A DNA stretch of 64,000 nucleotides, from the NCBI GenBank assembly GCA_023421505.1, contig JAEZTJ010000082.1, positions 1-64,000 on the forward strand, read 5' to 3'. A program made the position numbers and the translations under genes. The DNA comes from Bacillota bacterium (GTDB lineage Bacteria > Bacillota > Clostridia > Lachnospirales > Lachnospiraceae). The notes under the pieces are model-generated. The model was not told where the DNA came from. It saw only the letters and a list, made by a program, of their open reading frames with translations, and searched no databases. How positions within the stretch are numbered: position 1 is the stretch's first letter; each line of letters opens with the position of its first letter. Shown here in pieces: positions 43,025-51,767 of the stretch.

Positions 43025-44854
43025 TTAATTATTTTCACATTCAATGCATACCTTTAAAATAACCTCTGCCAATGCAGGATTTAAATCCCGCTCCTTTGCC
43101 ACATCAAAGGCAGGATTACCTTTCTTGTTAAAATGGACTCTGTGCATACCACTGCATCTGGTATCCTTTGCTGCAATCTTCGTTTCACCGTGATACATAA
43201 TCATAATATTTCCATTGTAATCTTTAAAGAAGGAGTTATGACCAGGCCCATAAATACCTTCGATAGAATAATAGGATAATACCGGCGTGCCTGACTTTTT
43301 CCATGCAGATGCATCCAGATAATTACTATTACGACGTATACTTAATAGGCCCAACGCATAGGTGTAGCCATTTGCAGCTCCACCTGAATAAGTTATGTAT
43401 ACCATATCATCTGTCACAAGGGAGTAGGGTCCTTCATTATTAATCGTTCCCTGAATATTTTCCCAACCGTATAAAGGCCGCGAGAGTAACACTGGTTCAC
43501 TTGTCAGTACCGTAGGATTTTTTTCGTCTGTAGTTGCAATATAAAGCATGGATCCAGTATCCAGAGGCGATCCGATATTCTTTCTATAAGACCAGACAAG
43601 ACACGAGACCCCATCTGCTTTAAAATAATTCATATCGAGTGTTATTCCATCTTCAGCAAGGAAAGTTTGGTCGGCCTTCTTCACGCGGACAGGACTTTCC
43701 CAATCCTTCGCATTCATAATATCGCCGCCCTTTTTTAATTTCATCATATGGCATTGTGGCCCCCATATCTTTCCGCTTACAGCAAATAAGATATATAATT
43801 CATCACCGATTACATGAAATTCCGGTGCCCAAAAGGTCTGTATAAATCCTTTTTCCTCATCCACATCAAGAATAATACTTTCTTTGAAGCCTGGCTTAAA
43901 CAAATCTTTGTTTGTAGCCCCTTCCCGTACGTAGATGCCGATATCATCTACATTATCATTGGTAGCAAGATAATAATATTTATTATTCCAAGGCAAAATG
44001 ACCGGGTCCGCATAGCCCTTAGCTAATGGAAATGGAAAACTTTCCTGTTCCACTTTACCCTTTACCGTATAAACCCCGGGCATCGAAAAATCTATTCCCT
44101 CAAAATCCCACCGTACCTGCTTTTCTACACTCGAACCATCCGAGTATACTGCCGTAGCTTTTACTAATTGAAGCTGCTGTTGTGAATTTATGCTTACCCT
44201 TTCCGGCAACCTAATCTCAGTGTTATAGATCGGCAGCCAGTAGCTTTTCATTGCATCATAAATCTCTCTTTCAACATTGATTATATTGCCAGGAAAAATA
44301 TTTGAAAAGTTTACAGTAATCTGCTCTTTCTGATATTTGTTCACTGTTACAGGCAGCGATATGTTTTTTATCATCGGGAAATCTATAAAGGTATTCCTGT
44401 AAGCATTACTCTCATTATCCTGCCAGATGATTTCATACCTTAAGTCAATGCTGTTAAAGCTGCAAACAGCTTCATTAACATACAAATCGTCGTGAAGCTT
44501 CACTAATCCGTGACACTGAAAGTTTATTAGGTCTTCAGAAGTCCATAACAGAACGTGACCTTTACTCTCTATATCGTCCTTTCCTTCTTTATCAACTCTG
44601 ACCGCAAGTATACCAAAGGTGCCGTTTTCTGTACGAAATAAATAAGGCTTTTTCAACCCTTTTTCGTGTATTACATTATTCTGATCAACGCTTGCAAGTG
44701 CAAATAGAATTCCATAGTTTCTGTTCAGAGGACATAATTCTCCTGTTTCATTAAAAAAGGCTAAATGCACACTATTACTCAGTGACTCTGTATATTCATT
44801 TTCGGGCTCGCGAGTATAGATCAAAATACTTGTATTTTGTTGTATTTCATTCAT
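43025..44854 (-). CDS. GH43 arabinosidase/xylosidase with N-terminal extra domains
   Basis: 609 residues, cytoplasmic. Residues about 1-180 look like a degenerate beta-propeller fragment (RTENGTFGILAVRVD, VLLWTSEDLINFQ). An Ig-like segment follows (about 205-270, WDFEGIDFSMPGVYTVKGKV). The C-terminal GH43 five-bladed propeller begins GYADPVILPWNNKYY (base Asp) and continues with the modulating Asp region LDMNYFKADG and the acid Glu in NEGPYSLV. The substrate is probably arabinose- or xylose-linked. AGGAGG precedes the ATG, and the gene is 77 bases after GH127. Confidence 0.85.
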   Translation of the reverse strand: MNEIQQNTSILIYTREPENEYTESLSNSVHLAFFNETGELCPLNRNYGILFALASVDQNNVIHEKGLKKPYLFRTENGTFGILAVRVDKEGKDDIESKGHVLLWTSEDLINFQCHGLVKLHDDLYVNEAVCSFNSIDLRYEIIWQDNESNAYRNTFIDFPMIKNISLPVTVNKYQKEQITVNFSNIFPGNIINVEREIYDAMKSYWLPIYNTEIRLPERVSINSQQQLQLVKATAVYSDGSSVEKQVRWDFEGIDFSMPGVYTVKGKVEQESFPFPLAKGYADPVILPWNNKYYYLATNDNVDDIGIYVREGATNKDLFKPGFKESIILDVDEEKGFIQTFWAPEFHVIGDELYILFAVSGKIWGPQCHMMKLKKGGDIMNAKDWESPVRVKKADQTFLAEDGITLDMNYFKADGVSCLVWSYRKNIGSPLDTGSMLYIATTDEKNPTVLTSEPVLLSRPLYGWENIQGTINNEGPYSLVTDDMVYITYSGGAANGYTYALGLLSIRRNSNYLDASAWKKSGTPVLSYYSIEGIYGPGHNSFFKDYNGNIMIMYHGETKIAAKDTRCSGMHRVHFNKKGNPAFDVAKERDLNPALAEVILKVCIECENN

Positions 44855-44931
44855 GGATATCCTCCTGCTACCACCCTGTAGTACCTACCTTAATTCCTTA
44901 TACCGATTATTAATTATAACTATATACTTCT

Positions 44932-46800
44932 TTATTTAGGCAGTTTTTTAACAGGAAAATAAATTTGAAACGGTTCATATCCGATATCCCTAATTCTTCT
45001 TAATTGGATGGCTGGATCCTGATTCAGAGTTTTAAAGAAATAACGCCAGCTTCCCCATTCTCTCTCATTTTCAATTACTACTTCTGCGGCAATTTTATCA
45101 TTTTGTGTATATAGTATTCTTTCGGCTTCACAGATCCCTGCTAATACCTCCGGGCCAAATCGGAAGGCACCAATGTTCTCATCATCCGGAAGTGGAATGA
45201 AACGTATTCCGATAGGTAAAATGATGCTTACTCTATCACCTTCTCTCCAAATACGTTTGATGGTATAGAATACGTTACTTTCCATTGATTTTCCATGAAG
45301 CTCATCATTAAGATAGATAAGTGCCCCCGACATAATCCACTCCGGTATTCTGAAGCTGATTGAAAACTCCTTTGAACCGGAAGCTGTGATAACAAAATCA
45401 TATTTTCTGTATTGCGGCATGTTTTCATGAAGTACAGTGACCTCATTAATTTCGTTAAACCCTGCTGTATTAGAAGAGGTTAACATACTACCGCTCATTT
45501 CATCCTGGTTCTGCGTTATCTGAATTTCATCTGAGTCAATTTCTGTTTTCATAGCAGAGTTAAAATACTGACAAATGTAAATATTATTTTTATCCTGATA
45601 ATAAATATTTCTGTTATAGGCAGCATTTGCCTGAACCATTGTTCCATGACAGCAGAAGAAACTATCAGTTTCCCCACTCCAATCCTTGTGCAATCCAGCC
45701 TTCATAGGAAGGAAGTAGGTTAAAAGACCAGTCTCTGGGTAATTATGCTTATTTCCGGTCAAATTATACTCCTGATAATAAGACTGAGCCATAATACCGT
45801 TATATAGATTATATTCCATGTACTGTACATATGCAGGGTCCATCGTATGTCTAAATAAAAACTCAGCCAAACGCATCATGTTATATACCGTACAATGCTC
45901 CTGATTCTTATCTCCCAAACGGTTCTTCATCTTCAGCTTAGGCATCCATACTTCACCGGCCGTCTGTCCGCCTGTCGCAAGACAGCCTCTAGTGGTTACC
46001 GCGCATTCCCAATATGCCTTAACGATGTTCATCCATCTCTCTTCACCGGTTACCTCATAGGCTCTGGCACATCCGAGTATTTCAGGAATTGTTGTATTGG
46101 CATGCATATTCGTTAACGGGTCTTTTCCATCAAGCAACGGTTGAAAAAGCCGACTCCGATAATATCTATCCAGCAGGACTTTGTATTTTTCCCTCCCTGT
46201 GATAGCAAGAAGCTCCGCCCATACCTCAAGCATACCACCGGTTTCCACATCTAATATATCATCAAATTTATCTCTGGTATATTTCCCACTCCAATCAACA
46301 AACCAGTCTGCAAAGCTTTCAGCAATCACGAGAGCTTTCTGGCTGCCAGTATATACTTGCATATCAATAAGCCCCATAAATAATTTGTGAATATTATACT
46401 GCGGAGCCCATATGCTCTTGCCACTAGCTATCCAATACAAATATTTTTCGGGTATGCCACCTGCCCATTGCCCCCCATTATCCTGCTGACATTCAAACAA
46501 CTCATTAATGATTGCATCTGCTTTCGCTTTTAATTCCATATCACCAGTTTCATAATAATGAATAGCTGCTGCAGACAACCAATGACCCAGGAAATGTCCT
46601 CTAATCTGGCACACGGGAGATTCCCAGCCTTCATGGGCTCCCTTTGGAATTCCTCTGCCGGAATATCTTCCTGCTTCTAACCTATAGTTAAACAGGAGAT
46701 TGTCATTCGTTAATTTCATAAGATATTCTCTATTGGCAGCTTCTCTTCTCTTCAATTCCTTATCAAACAAGAAAACATTATTACCCTTTAATTCCTTCAT
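44932..46800 (-). CDS. GH127 beta-L-arabinofuranosidase (DUF1680)
   Basis: 622 residues from the ATG at 46800 (AAGGAGGAGGG upstream); a longer in-frame reading to 46827 adds 9 residues. GH127 enzymes remove beta-L-arabinofuranose through a Zn-bound cysteine nucleophile. The required residues are visible: QEHCTVYNMMRL (Glu and Cys ligands) and FFCCHGTM (Cys pair). ATGGQTAGEVW and QIRGHFLGHWLSA also match. No signal peptide. It starts 26 bases after the GH51 gene. beta-L-Araf occurs in extensin and some pectic or xylan side chains. Confidence 0.92.
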   Translation of the reverse strand: MKELKGNNVFLFDKELKRREAANREYLMKLTNDNLLFNYRLEAGRYSGRGIPKGAHEGWESPVCQIRGHFLGHWLSAAAIHYYETGDMELKAKADAIINELFECQQDNGGQWAGGIPEKYLYWIASGKSIWAPQYNIHKLFMGLIDMQVYTGSQKALVIAESFADWFVDWSGKYTRDKFDDILDVETGGMLEVWAELLAITGREKYKVLLDRYYRSRLFQPLLDGKDPLTNMHANTTIPEILGCARAYEVTGEERWMNIVKAYWECAVTTRGCLATGGQTAGEVWMPKLKMKNRLGDKNQEHCTVYNMMRLAEFLFRHTMDPAYVQYMEYNLYNGIMAQSYYQEYNLTGNKHNYPETGLLTYFLPMKAGLHKDWSGETDSFFCCHGTMVQANAAYNRNIYYQDKNNIYICQYFNSAMKTEIDSDEIQITQNQDEMSGSMLTSSNTAGFNEINEVTVLHENMPQYRKYDFVITASGSKEFSISFRIPEWIMSGALIYLNDELHGKSMESNVFYTIKRIWREGDRVSIILPIGIRFIPLPDDENIGAFRFGPEVLAGICEAERILYTQNDKIAAEVVIENEREWGSWRYFFKTLNQDPAIQLRRIRDIGYEPFQIYFPVKKLPK

Positions 46801-46826
46801 GTCCACCCTCCTCCTTAAGCTATACA

Positions 46827-48335
46827 CTAGATAATTGTAGCTTTTCCAAGCTTAATTACATGAAAGCTTTTGTCTTGTAATACTGCATGTAAAATCCCGT
46901 TATCAATCTTTTCATTTTCGATTCTAACCGGTACCACATTTTCAGGCTGACTTTGTGTATTAACCGCTTTTAAGTCTGCATGGGTCAATAAGATATGCTC
47001 TTTGACTGTATAGTCTTTGAACTGGCGCAAATCGCAGGTTATTTCCATAGACTCCGCTAAGTCTTTATTTAGTAAAAATATAGTTAATGACTCTTCTTCT
47101 TCATTCATGACGCAGACTGATTCCAGATAAGATGCATCACCGTGCTTACTTTCGTAGAATGGTGCACTTACTACGGTATTCAATACAATTCCACGTGCGT
47201 AATTACTAATGAGTGCAAACGGGTGAAAAATAGTCTGCATCCAGGCACCGGTATCAGAGGTCATAATTGGTGCAATAACATTGACTAATTGTGCCAAACA
47301 AGCAATTTTCACACGATCCGCATGCCGAAGCATGGTAATTAACATACCTGCTACTAAGAGTGCATCTTCAAAGTTGTAAATATCCTCTAATTGGTGTGGT
47401 ACTTTACTCCAGCGTTCCACTTTCTTATCCTGTTCATTGGAATGATACCATACATTCCACTCATCAAAGGATAAATTGATGGTCTTGTTCTTTCGTTTCT
47501 TTGCCTTTACAGCATCACAGATCGAGATGACCGAATTAATAAACTTATCTAGTGCCACAGTATTTGCAAGAAATTCCGGCGTGTTATTATCACGATTTCC
47601 GTAATACTGATGCAATGACAAATAGTCGGCCTGATCATAGCATTCAGAAAGTACAGTATCCTCCCAGTCACCAAAGGTCTCACTATCTAAGGAAGAGCTT
47701 CCGCAGGCAACCAATTCAATGGAAGGGTCAACCATTTTCATGATGCGACCTGCTTCTGCTGCTATTCTTCCGTATTCACTTGCCGTCTTATGACCCATCT
47801 GCCATGCGCCATCCATCTCATTACCCAGACACCATAGCTTAATATCATGAGGCTTAACATAGCCATGCTCTTTTCTCAGCTTGCTATAGTAGCTTCCTCC
47901 TTTTATATTGCAGTATTCCACGATATTTTTTGCATCTTCAACACCGCGGGTTCCTAAATTGACTGCCATCATTGCAGAGGTATCAGCTTTTTTAGCCCAA
48001 TCCATAAATTCATTCAAACCGAACTGATTTGATTCGATCACTGTCCAGGCCAAATCTAGTTTTTCCGGACGTTTCTCCTTAGGACCTACGCCGTCCTCCC
48101 AATGATAACCGGAAACAAAATTACCGCCGGGATATCTTACGATCGGAACATTGAGCTTTTGGATCAGCTCAATTACGTCTTTTCTAAAACCCTGCTCATC
48201 TGCTAAAGGATTTTCCGGCTGATAGATTCCCTCATATACAGCACGTCCAAGATGTTCGATAAAAGAACCATAAATTCGTTTATCAACGTCACTGACTATA
48301 TAGTACTTATCGATAATTAATGTAGATTGCTTCAT
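46827..48335 (-). CDS. GH51 alpha-L-arabinofuranosidase (classical type)
   Basis: 502 residues, cytoplasmic. GSFIEHLGRAVYEGIYQP, RYPGGNFVSGYHW, WCLGNEMDG (acid/base E173) and SFDEWNVWYHS (nucleophile E292) are all present, as in well-studied intracellular bacterial enzymes. It leads the GH51-GH127-GH43-GH27 group on the minus strand. The upstream 5' region consists of a shortened palindromic element, with an extended -10 next to it. It is divergent from the second AraC gene, which may regulate it. Confidence 0.94.
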   Translation of the reverse strand: MKQSTLIIDKYYIVSDVDKRIYGSFIEHLGRAVYEGIYQPENPLADEQGFRKDVIELIQKLNVPIVRYPGGNFVSGYHWEDGVGPKEKRPEKLDLAWTVIESNQFGLNEFMDWAKKADTSAMMAVNLGTRGVEDAKNIVEYCNIKGGSYYSKLRKEHGYVKPHDIKLWCLGNEMDGAWQMGHKTASEYGRIAAEAGRIMKMVDPSIELVACGSSSLDSETFGDWEDTVLSECYDQADYLSLHQYYGNRDNNTPEFLANTVALDKFINSVISICDAVKAKKRKNKTINLSFDEWNVWYHSNEQDKKVERWSKVPHQLEDIYNFEDALLVAGMLITMLRHADRVKIACLAQLVNVIAPIMTSDTGAWMQTIFHPFALISNYARGIVLNTVVSAPFYESKHGDASYLESVCVMNEEEESLTIFLLNKDLAESMEITCDLRQFKDYTVKEHILLTHADLKAVNTQSQPENVVPVRIENEKIDNGILHAVLQDKSFHVIKLGKATII

Positions 48336-48374
48336 ATTTCATTCTCCTTTACCACTTAATTAGACCCAATAGGG

Positions 48375-48450
48375 AATTGCGAACCTCAGTATTTGTAAGT
48401 ATTTATACAGTACATACTATACTAGTAATAAAGCAATATTGTCTCGCAAT
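48375..48450. repeat. Shortened palindromic element in GH51 5' region
   Basis: It begins AATTGCGAACCTCAG and ends TCTCGCAAT, but the centre is reduced, leaving 76 bases. It fills most of the gap between the putative transcription start (about 48451, minus strand) and the GH51 gene. Confidence 0.65.
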
Positions 48451-48457
48451 ACAATTA

Positions 48458-48466
48458 ATTATAACA
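48458..48466 (-). promoter_or_regulatory. Extended -10 promoter of GH51-GH127 group
   Basis: TGTTATAAT on the minus strand, preceded by a run of nine T. No good -35. It would start the transcript at the boundary of the element remnant. Confidence 0.4.
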
Positions 48467-48505
48467 TTTCAAAAAAAAACAAAAATTACATTATTTCTTG
48501 TAATA

Positions 48506-48534
48506 TTGACTTTTCTTCCGGTAATAGATATATT
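48506..48534 (+). promoter_or_regulatory. SigA-type promoter of second AraC gene
   Basis: TTGACT, a 17-base spacer and TATATT, about 55 bases before the ATG. Confidence 0.55.
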
Positions 48535-48587
48535 ATATTTGTATAATCATAAAAATAATAAGAATAAACTAAAGGAGGACTGTGACA

Positions 48588-49364
48588 ATGATTGAAATTG
48601 ATTATTGCGGTTACCATACACATAATCCCGATCAGGATATTATTTTACGCCCGTACGGAACATCCAGCTATCTCTTTCTGTTAATATTATCTCCCATGAC
48701 CTTCTATTTTCCTAATAGTGATCCTGTAAAGGCCAAATCAGGTGCATGTATTTTATATTCTCCAGGAATGTATCAGCATTATCAGGCTGATAGTGTATTT
48801 TTTAACAGCTATATACATTTTTTTTGCGATCAAAGTGAGATAAGCAGATATAATATCAAACAGAACACTATTTTTTACCCAGATAATACAGAAGAATTAA
48901 ATTGGCTCCTAAAGAAATTATTTCAGGAATTTATCAATAAGCTATCCATGTCAGAGCTAATGACGGATTATTATATTAATCAGCTTCTTATATCTCTTCA
49001 CCGTGGACAGCTTCGGGAGGCATTTCCTTCTGAGCAAAGACAAAATATCTATCCGGAATTATTGAGTCTACGGCAATTGATGCTGCAAAGCTGTGTTGAT
49101 ACATGGGATGTGGATAAAATGTGCAAAATACTAAACATCGGAAAAAGCCAACTCTATAAGTATTATGAGCTTTTCTTTAATAGCACACCAAAAAGAGAAT
49201 TAATTCAAGCTAGATTGCAAAAAGCGAAATATCTTTTGTATAATGATACCTTAACCATCAAGCAAGCCGCATACGCTTCCGGCTTTAATAATATATACCA
49301 TTTCAATCGAATCTTCAAAGAAGTCTGTGGGTGTACACCGGGTGAATATAGAAGAAATAGGTAA
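48588..49364 (+). CDS. AraC-family transcriptional regulator
   Basis: 258 residues from the ATG at 48588, 9 bases after AGGAGG (a GTG at 48582 lies within the spacer). It has an N-terminal cupin-type sensor domain and two helix-turn-helix motifs (WDVDKMCKILNIGKSQLYKYYE and LTIKQAAYASGFNNIYHFNRIFKEVCG, closing with TPGEYRR). It is divergent from the GH51 group and convergent with the acetylesterase gene. It is distinct in sequence from the AraC at 40493, so the region has two regulators. Confidence 0.92.
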   Translation: MIEIDYCGYHTHNPDQDIILRPYGTSSYLFLLILSPMTFYFPNSDPVKAKSGACILYSPGMYQHYQADSVFFNSYIHFFCDQSEISRYNIKQNTIFYPDNTEELNWLLKKLFQEFINKLSMSELMTDYYINQLLISLHRGQLREAFPSEQRQNIYPELLSLRQLMLQSCVDTWDVDKMCKILNIGKSQLYKYYELFFNSTPKRELIQARLQKAKYLLYNDTLTIKQAAYASGFNNIYHFNRIFKEVCGCTPGEYRRNR

Positions 49365-49370
49365 AACAGA

Positions 49371-49399
49371 GAAAAAGGTTCACTAAGTGAACCTTTTTC
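49371..49399. terminator. Bidirectional terminator
   Basis: A perfect 13-bp stem GAAAAAGGTTCAC/GTGAACCTTTTTC with a 3-base loop. A/T runs at both ends let it work for the AraC gene (plus). It may also serve the acetylesterase gene (minus), whose stop is at 49482. Confidence 0.85.
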
Positions 49400-49481
49400 A
49401 AGAAATCCCACCTTAGTAAGACGAGTCACACCTATACATTAACTGCAAACAGGTAAGTAGGACTGTGGAAAGAAATCTCAA

Positions 49482-51344
49482 TTATAATAAATCAGTTGAC
49501 TTTAATTTCAGCTTGAAGCATGCCGCCGGAAGTCCATCCGCATTGTAAAAATTCAGATCAACGGGGCATTCTTTCCATGCATATCTTACATAGACCGGAA
49601 CTTCTACACTGTCACAGGAAACCATTATAGTCCTTCCTTCACGTATTGCTTTTGCCGTATAGAATACTTCATCTTCCCCAGCCAGCTCAAAATTAGTTAA
49701 CTCGCTTCGGCAATCATCCTCTTCCAAATACTGAAATGATATCAACGCAGATTTCCCATTAGCAACTGCATATTGTGGTAAAGGCCCACTATAAGTAATA
49801 TCCTCCTTATAGATCAGATACCTCGCTGCTTTCGCAAGACGAATTCCGACATCCTTTTTATTTTGCGGATGAATATCGTTATTCTGTCCGATATCTATCG
49901 TCGTCACCATTGCAACATTATCAATGGCAAGACAGCGCCTTTGCTGCTCCCTCAGCTCAATCCATCCCACATCCTCCGAGGCATTCAAGGGTTCGCTGTA
50001 ATTAGGCAGCTGGACATAGATAAATGGGACATCAAAGCTAAACAGACTTCTCCAATCTGCTACTAAATCTGTAAATTTATCTGCATAATCCCAGGGATAT
50101 CCAATATTGCTTTCTCCCTGATACCATAGCACCCCTTTAATCGCTATTCTTGAAAGAGGTACAACATTGGTATGATAAAAACAAATCGGCAAAAGAGGCG
50201 GGAATAAGGTCGCAGGCATAGCTTCCTCCGCTTTCTTTGCAATCTTATAATACCAGTCGCCTTCTAATTCTATTTTTTCTCCGTCGCAATAAAGATAATA
50301 AGGCATTCCCTTTACAGTACCACCATTACTATTGTTTATAACAATACGGACTAATAGAGTATTCTTTCCTTTTTTTAATATGCCAGCAGGGATTGTATAT
50401 TTTCTTAAGGGATAGCGAAATTCTGTTCTTCCAACCAGCTTACCATTTATCCATACTTGATCAGAATCTATAATTGCACCCAGATAGATATATGCATCAT
50501 CTTTCTGTGGCATTTCTTTCAGTTCTACCTCTTTATACAAATAAACAGAGCCATGAAAACTACCTCTTCCATAATCTGATACCAATGACGGAACTTTACA
50601 GATGCTCCATTTTGTATAATCATCACCCTCCGGCTTAAGTTCTTCTGCTTCAAGAGCAGTAAGCCAATCTTCTGTCTGTTTCTGTTGTTCTGAAACAAAA
50701 GAATTGAAACGGGTAATGTCTTTGAACTCCTCCACGGAATGTACTAAATCTCCGTATTTTTCCAAAGTCAGCGGATTCATCCAGGCTTCGACACGGCTTC
50801 CTCCTACCGCTGTTTGAATCAAACCAATCGGAATATTATACTTTTCCTTTATTGCTTTGGCAAAAAAGAAACCAGCCGCACTGAATTCCATAATATTACT
50901 CTTTATTGCCTTATTCCAGGATGCCTTGACCATATATTTCTCAGGCTCTTTAAAATTATAGTTTGGAGGAATATAGTACTGCCTTATCTCCGGTTCATTG
51001 GTATGTTTGATTTCGTCTCCAGATACATCAAGTACACATTGAAGCTGCAGTTCCATATTGGACTGACCACTTAATATATATACATCTCCAAACAAAATAT
51101 CCGATATAATAACCTCGCTACTACCTCTAACCGTCATTGTATATGGACCACCTGCAGCCGTCGGAGGTAACTCAACAGTAAAATCGCCGTTATCCTTGAC
51201 CTGCGTACAATACTCCTTCTCCCTAAAAATTACTGTTACCGTATCTGCTCCGGTATCTGTTCCATAAATATGATTAACTGCCTCTCTTTGTAAAATCATC
51301 CCATCACATATTATTGGTGATAGGGTCAGCTTCGGTTTACTCAT
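49482..51344 (-). CDS. SGNH carbohydrate esterase (sialate O-acetylesterase-like)
   Basis: 620 residues, cytoplasmic. The SGNH catalytic blocks are present: YILSGQSNMELQL (Ser), GVLWYQGESNIGYP (Gly/Asn) and NDIHPQNKKDVG (Asp-x-x-His). A beta-sandwich of about 110 residues is inserted between the first and second blocks (GSFHGSVYLYKEVELKEMP...), as in DUF303-type enzymes. In this context it more likely removes acetyl groups from xylan- or pectin-derived oligosaccharides than from sialic acid. GGAGGAGAA precedes the ATG. Confidence 0.87.
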   Translation of the reverse strand: MSKPKLTLSPIICDGMILQREAVNHIYGTDTGADTVTVIFREKEYCTQVKDNGDFTVELPPTAAGGPYTMTVRGSSEVIISDILFGDVYILSGQSNMELQLQCVLDVSGDEIKHTNEPEIRQYYIPPNYNFKEPEKYMVKASWNKAIKSNIMEFSAAGFFFAKAIKEKYNIPIGLIQTAVGGSRVEAWMNPLTLEKYGDLVHSVEEFKDITRFNSFVSEQQKQTEDWLTALEAEELKPEGDDYTKWSICKVPSLVSDYGRGSFHGSVYLYKEVELKEMPQKDDAYIYLGAIIDSDQVWINGKLVGRTEFRYPLRKYTIPAGILKKGKNTLLVRIVINNSNGGTVKGMPYYLYCDGEKIELEGDWYYKIAKKAEEAMPATLFPPLLPICFYHTNVVPLSRIAIKGVLWYQGESNIGYPWDYADKFTDLVADWRSLFSFDVPFIYVQLPNYSEPLNASEDVGWIELREQQRRCLAIDNVAMVTTIDIGQNNDIHPQNKKDVGIRLAKAARYLIYKEDITYSGPLPQYAVANGKSALISFQYLEEDDCRSELTNFELAGEDEVFYTAKAIREGRTIMVSCDSVEVPVYVRYAWKECPVDLNFYNADGLPAACFKLKLKSTDLL

Positions 51345-51767
51345 CGTTCTCCTCCAGTTCTTTTATGTAGTTCCAAATTATTCTCTTTAATATACTAACC
51401 TAATATGTCTGCCCTTTGTTTAGTTTCTATTTTGAAATTTTGTTTATTCAATTAACTTCTGTAATATATCATATATTAATTTTGAATTCAACCTATGCTC
51501 AGATCAAATACTATTCGCTGCAGCATTTCAGATTAGAAAGCGAAAGGACGAAAGAAGGAATATACAATTTGTTAATTATCGGTAAATGGCACAAAAAGAA
51601 ATAACAATCATTAATATAGTTCATTTTATGCTGAGTATATATCATTGTATCAATCATTCTTATCTCATATAATTTATTTAGCGCGAATTTTACATCTTAA
51701 ATTAAAGTCTTTTATCAATATGTTTATATGATTTTATGCTAAACAATTACATCAAAGGAGCGATAAA
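51345..51767. other. Divergent intergenic region
   Basis: 423 bases between the acetylesterase and the second GH43 gene. It holds the GH43 promoter (51645-51673). The stretch 51505-51570 (ACTATTCGCTG... GAAAGCGAAAGGACG... GGAATATACAAT) faintly resembles the centre of the palindromic element and may be an old degraded copy. No gene is seen. Confidence 0.4.
51645..51673 (+). promoter_or_regulatory. SigA-type promoter of second GH43 gene
   Basis: TTGTAT, a 17-base spacer and TATAAT, about 95 bases ahead of the ATG. Confidence 0.65.

Noticed and set aside
51505..51570. Fifth full copy of the palindromic element
   Set aside because: Only a faint likeness to the element's centre remains and the ends are missing. 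It is noted as a possible degraded copy only.
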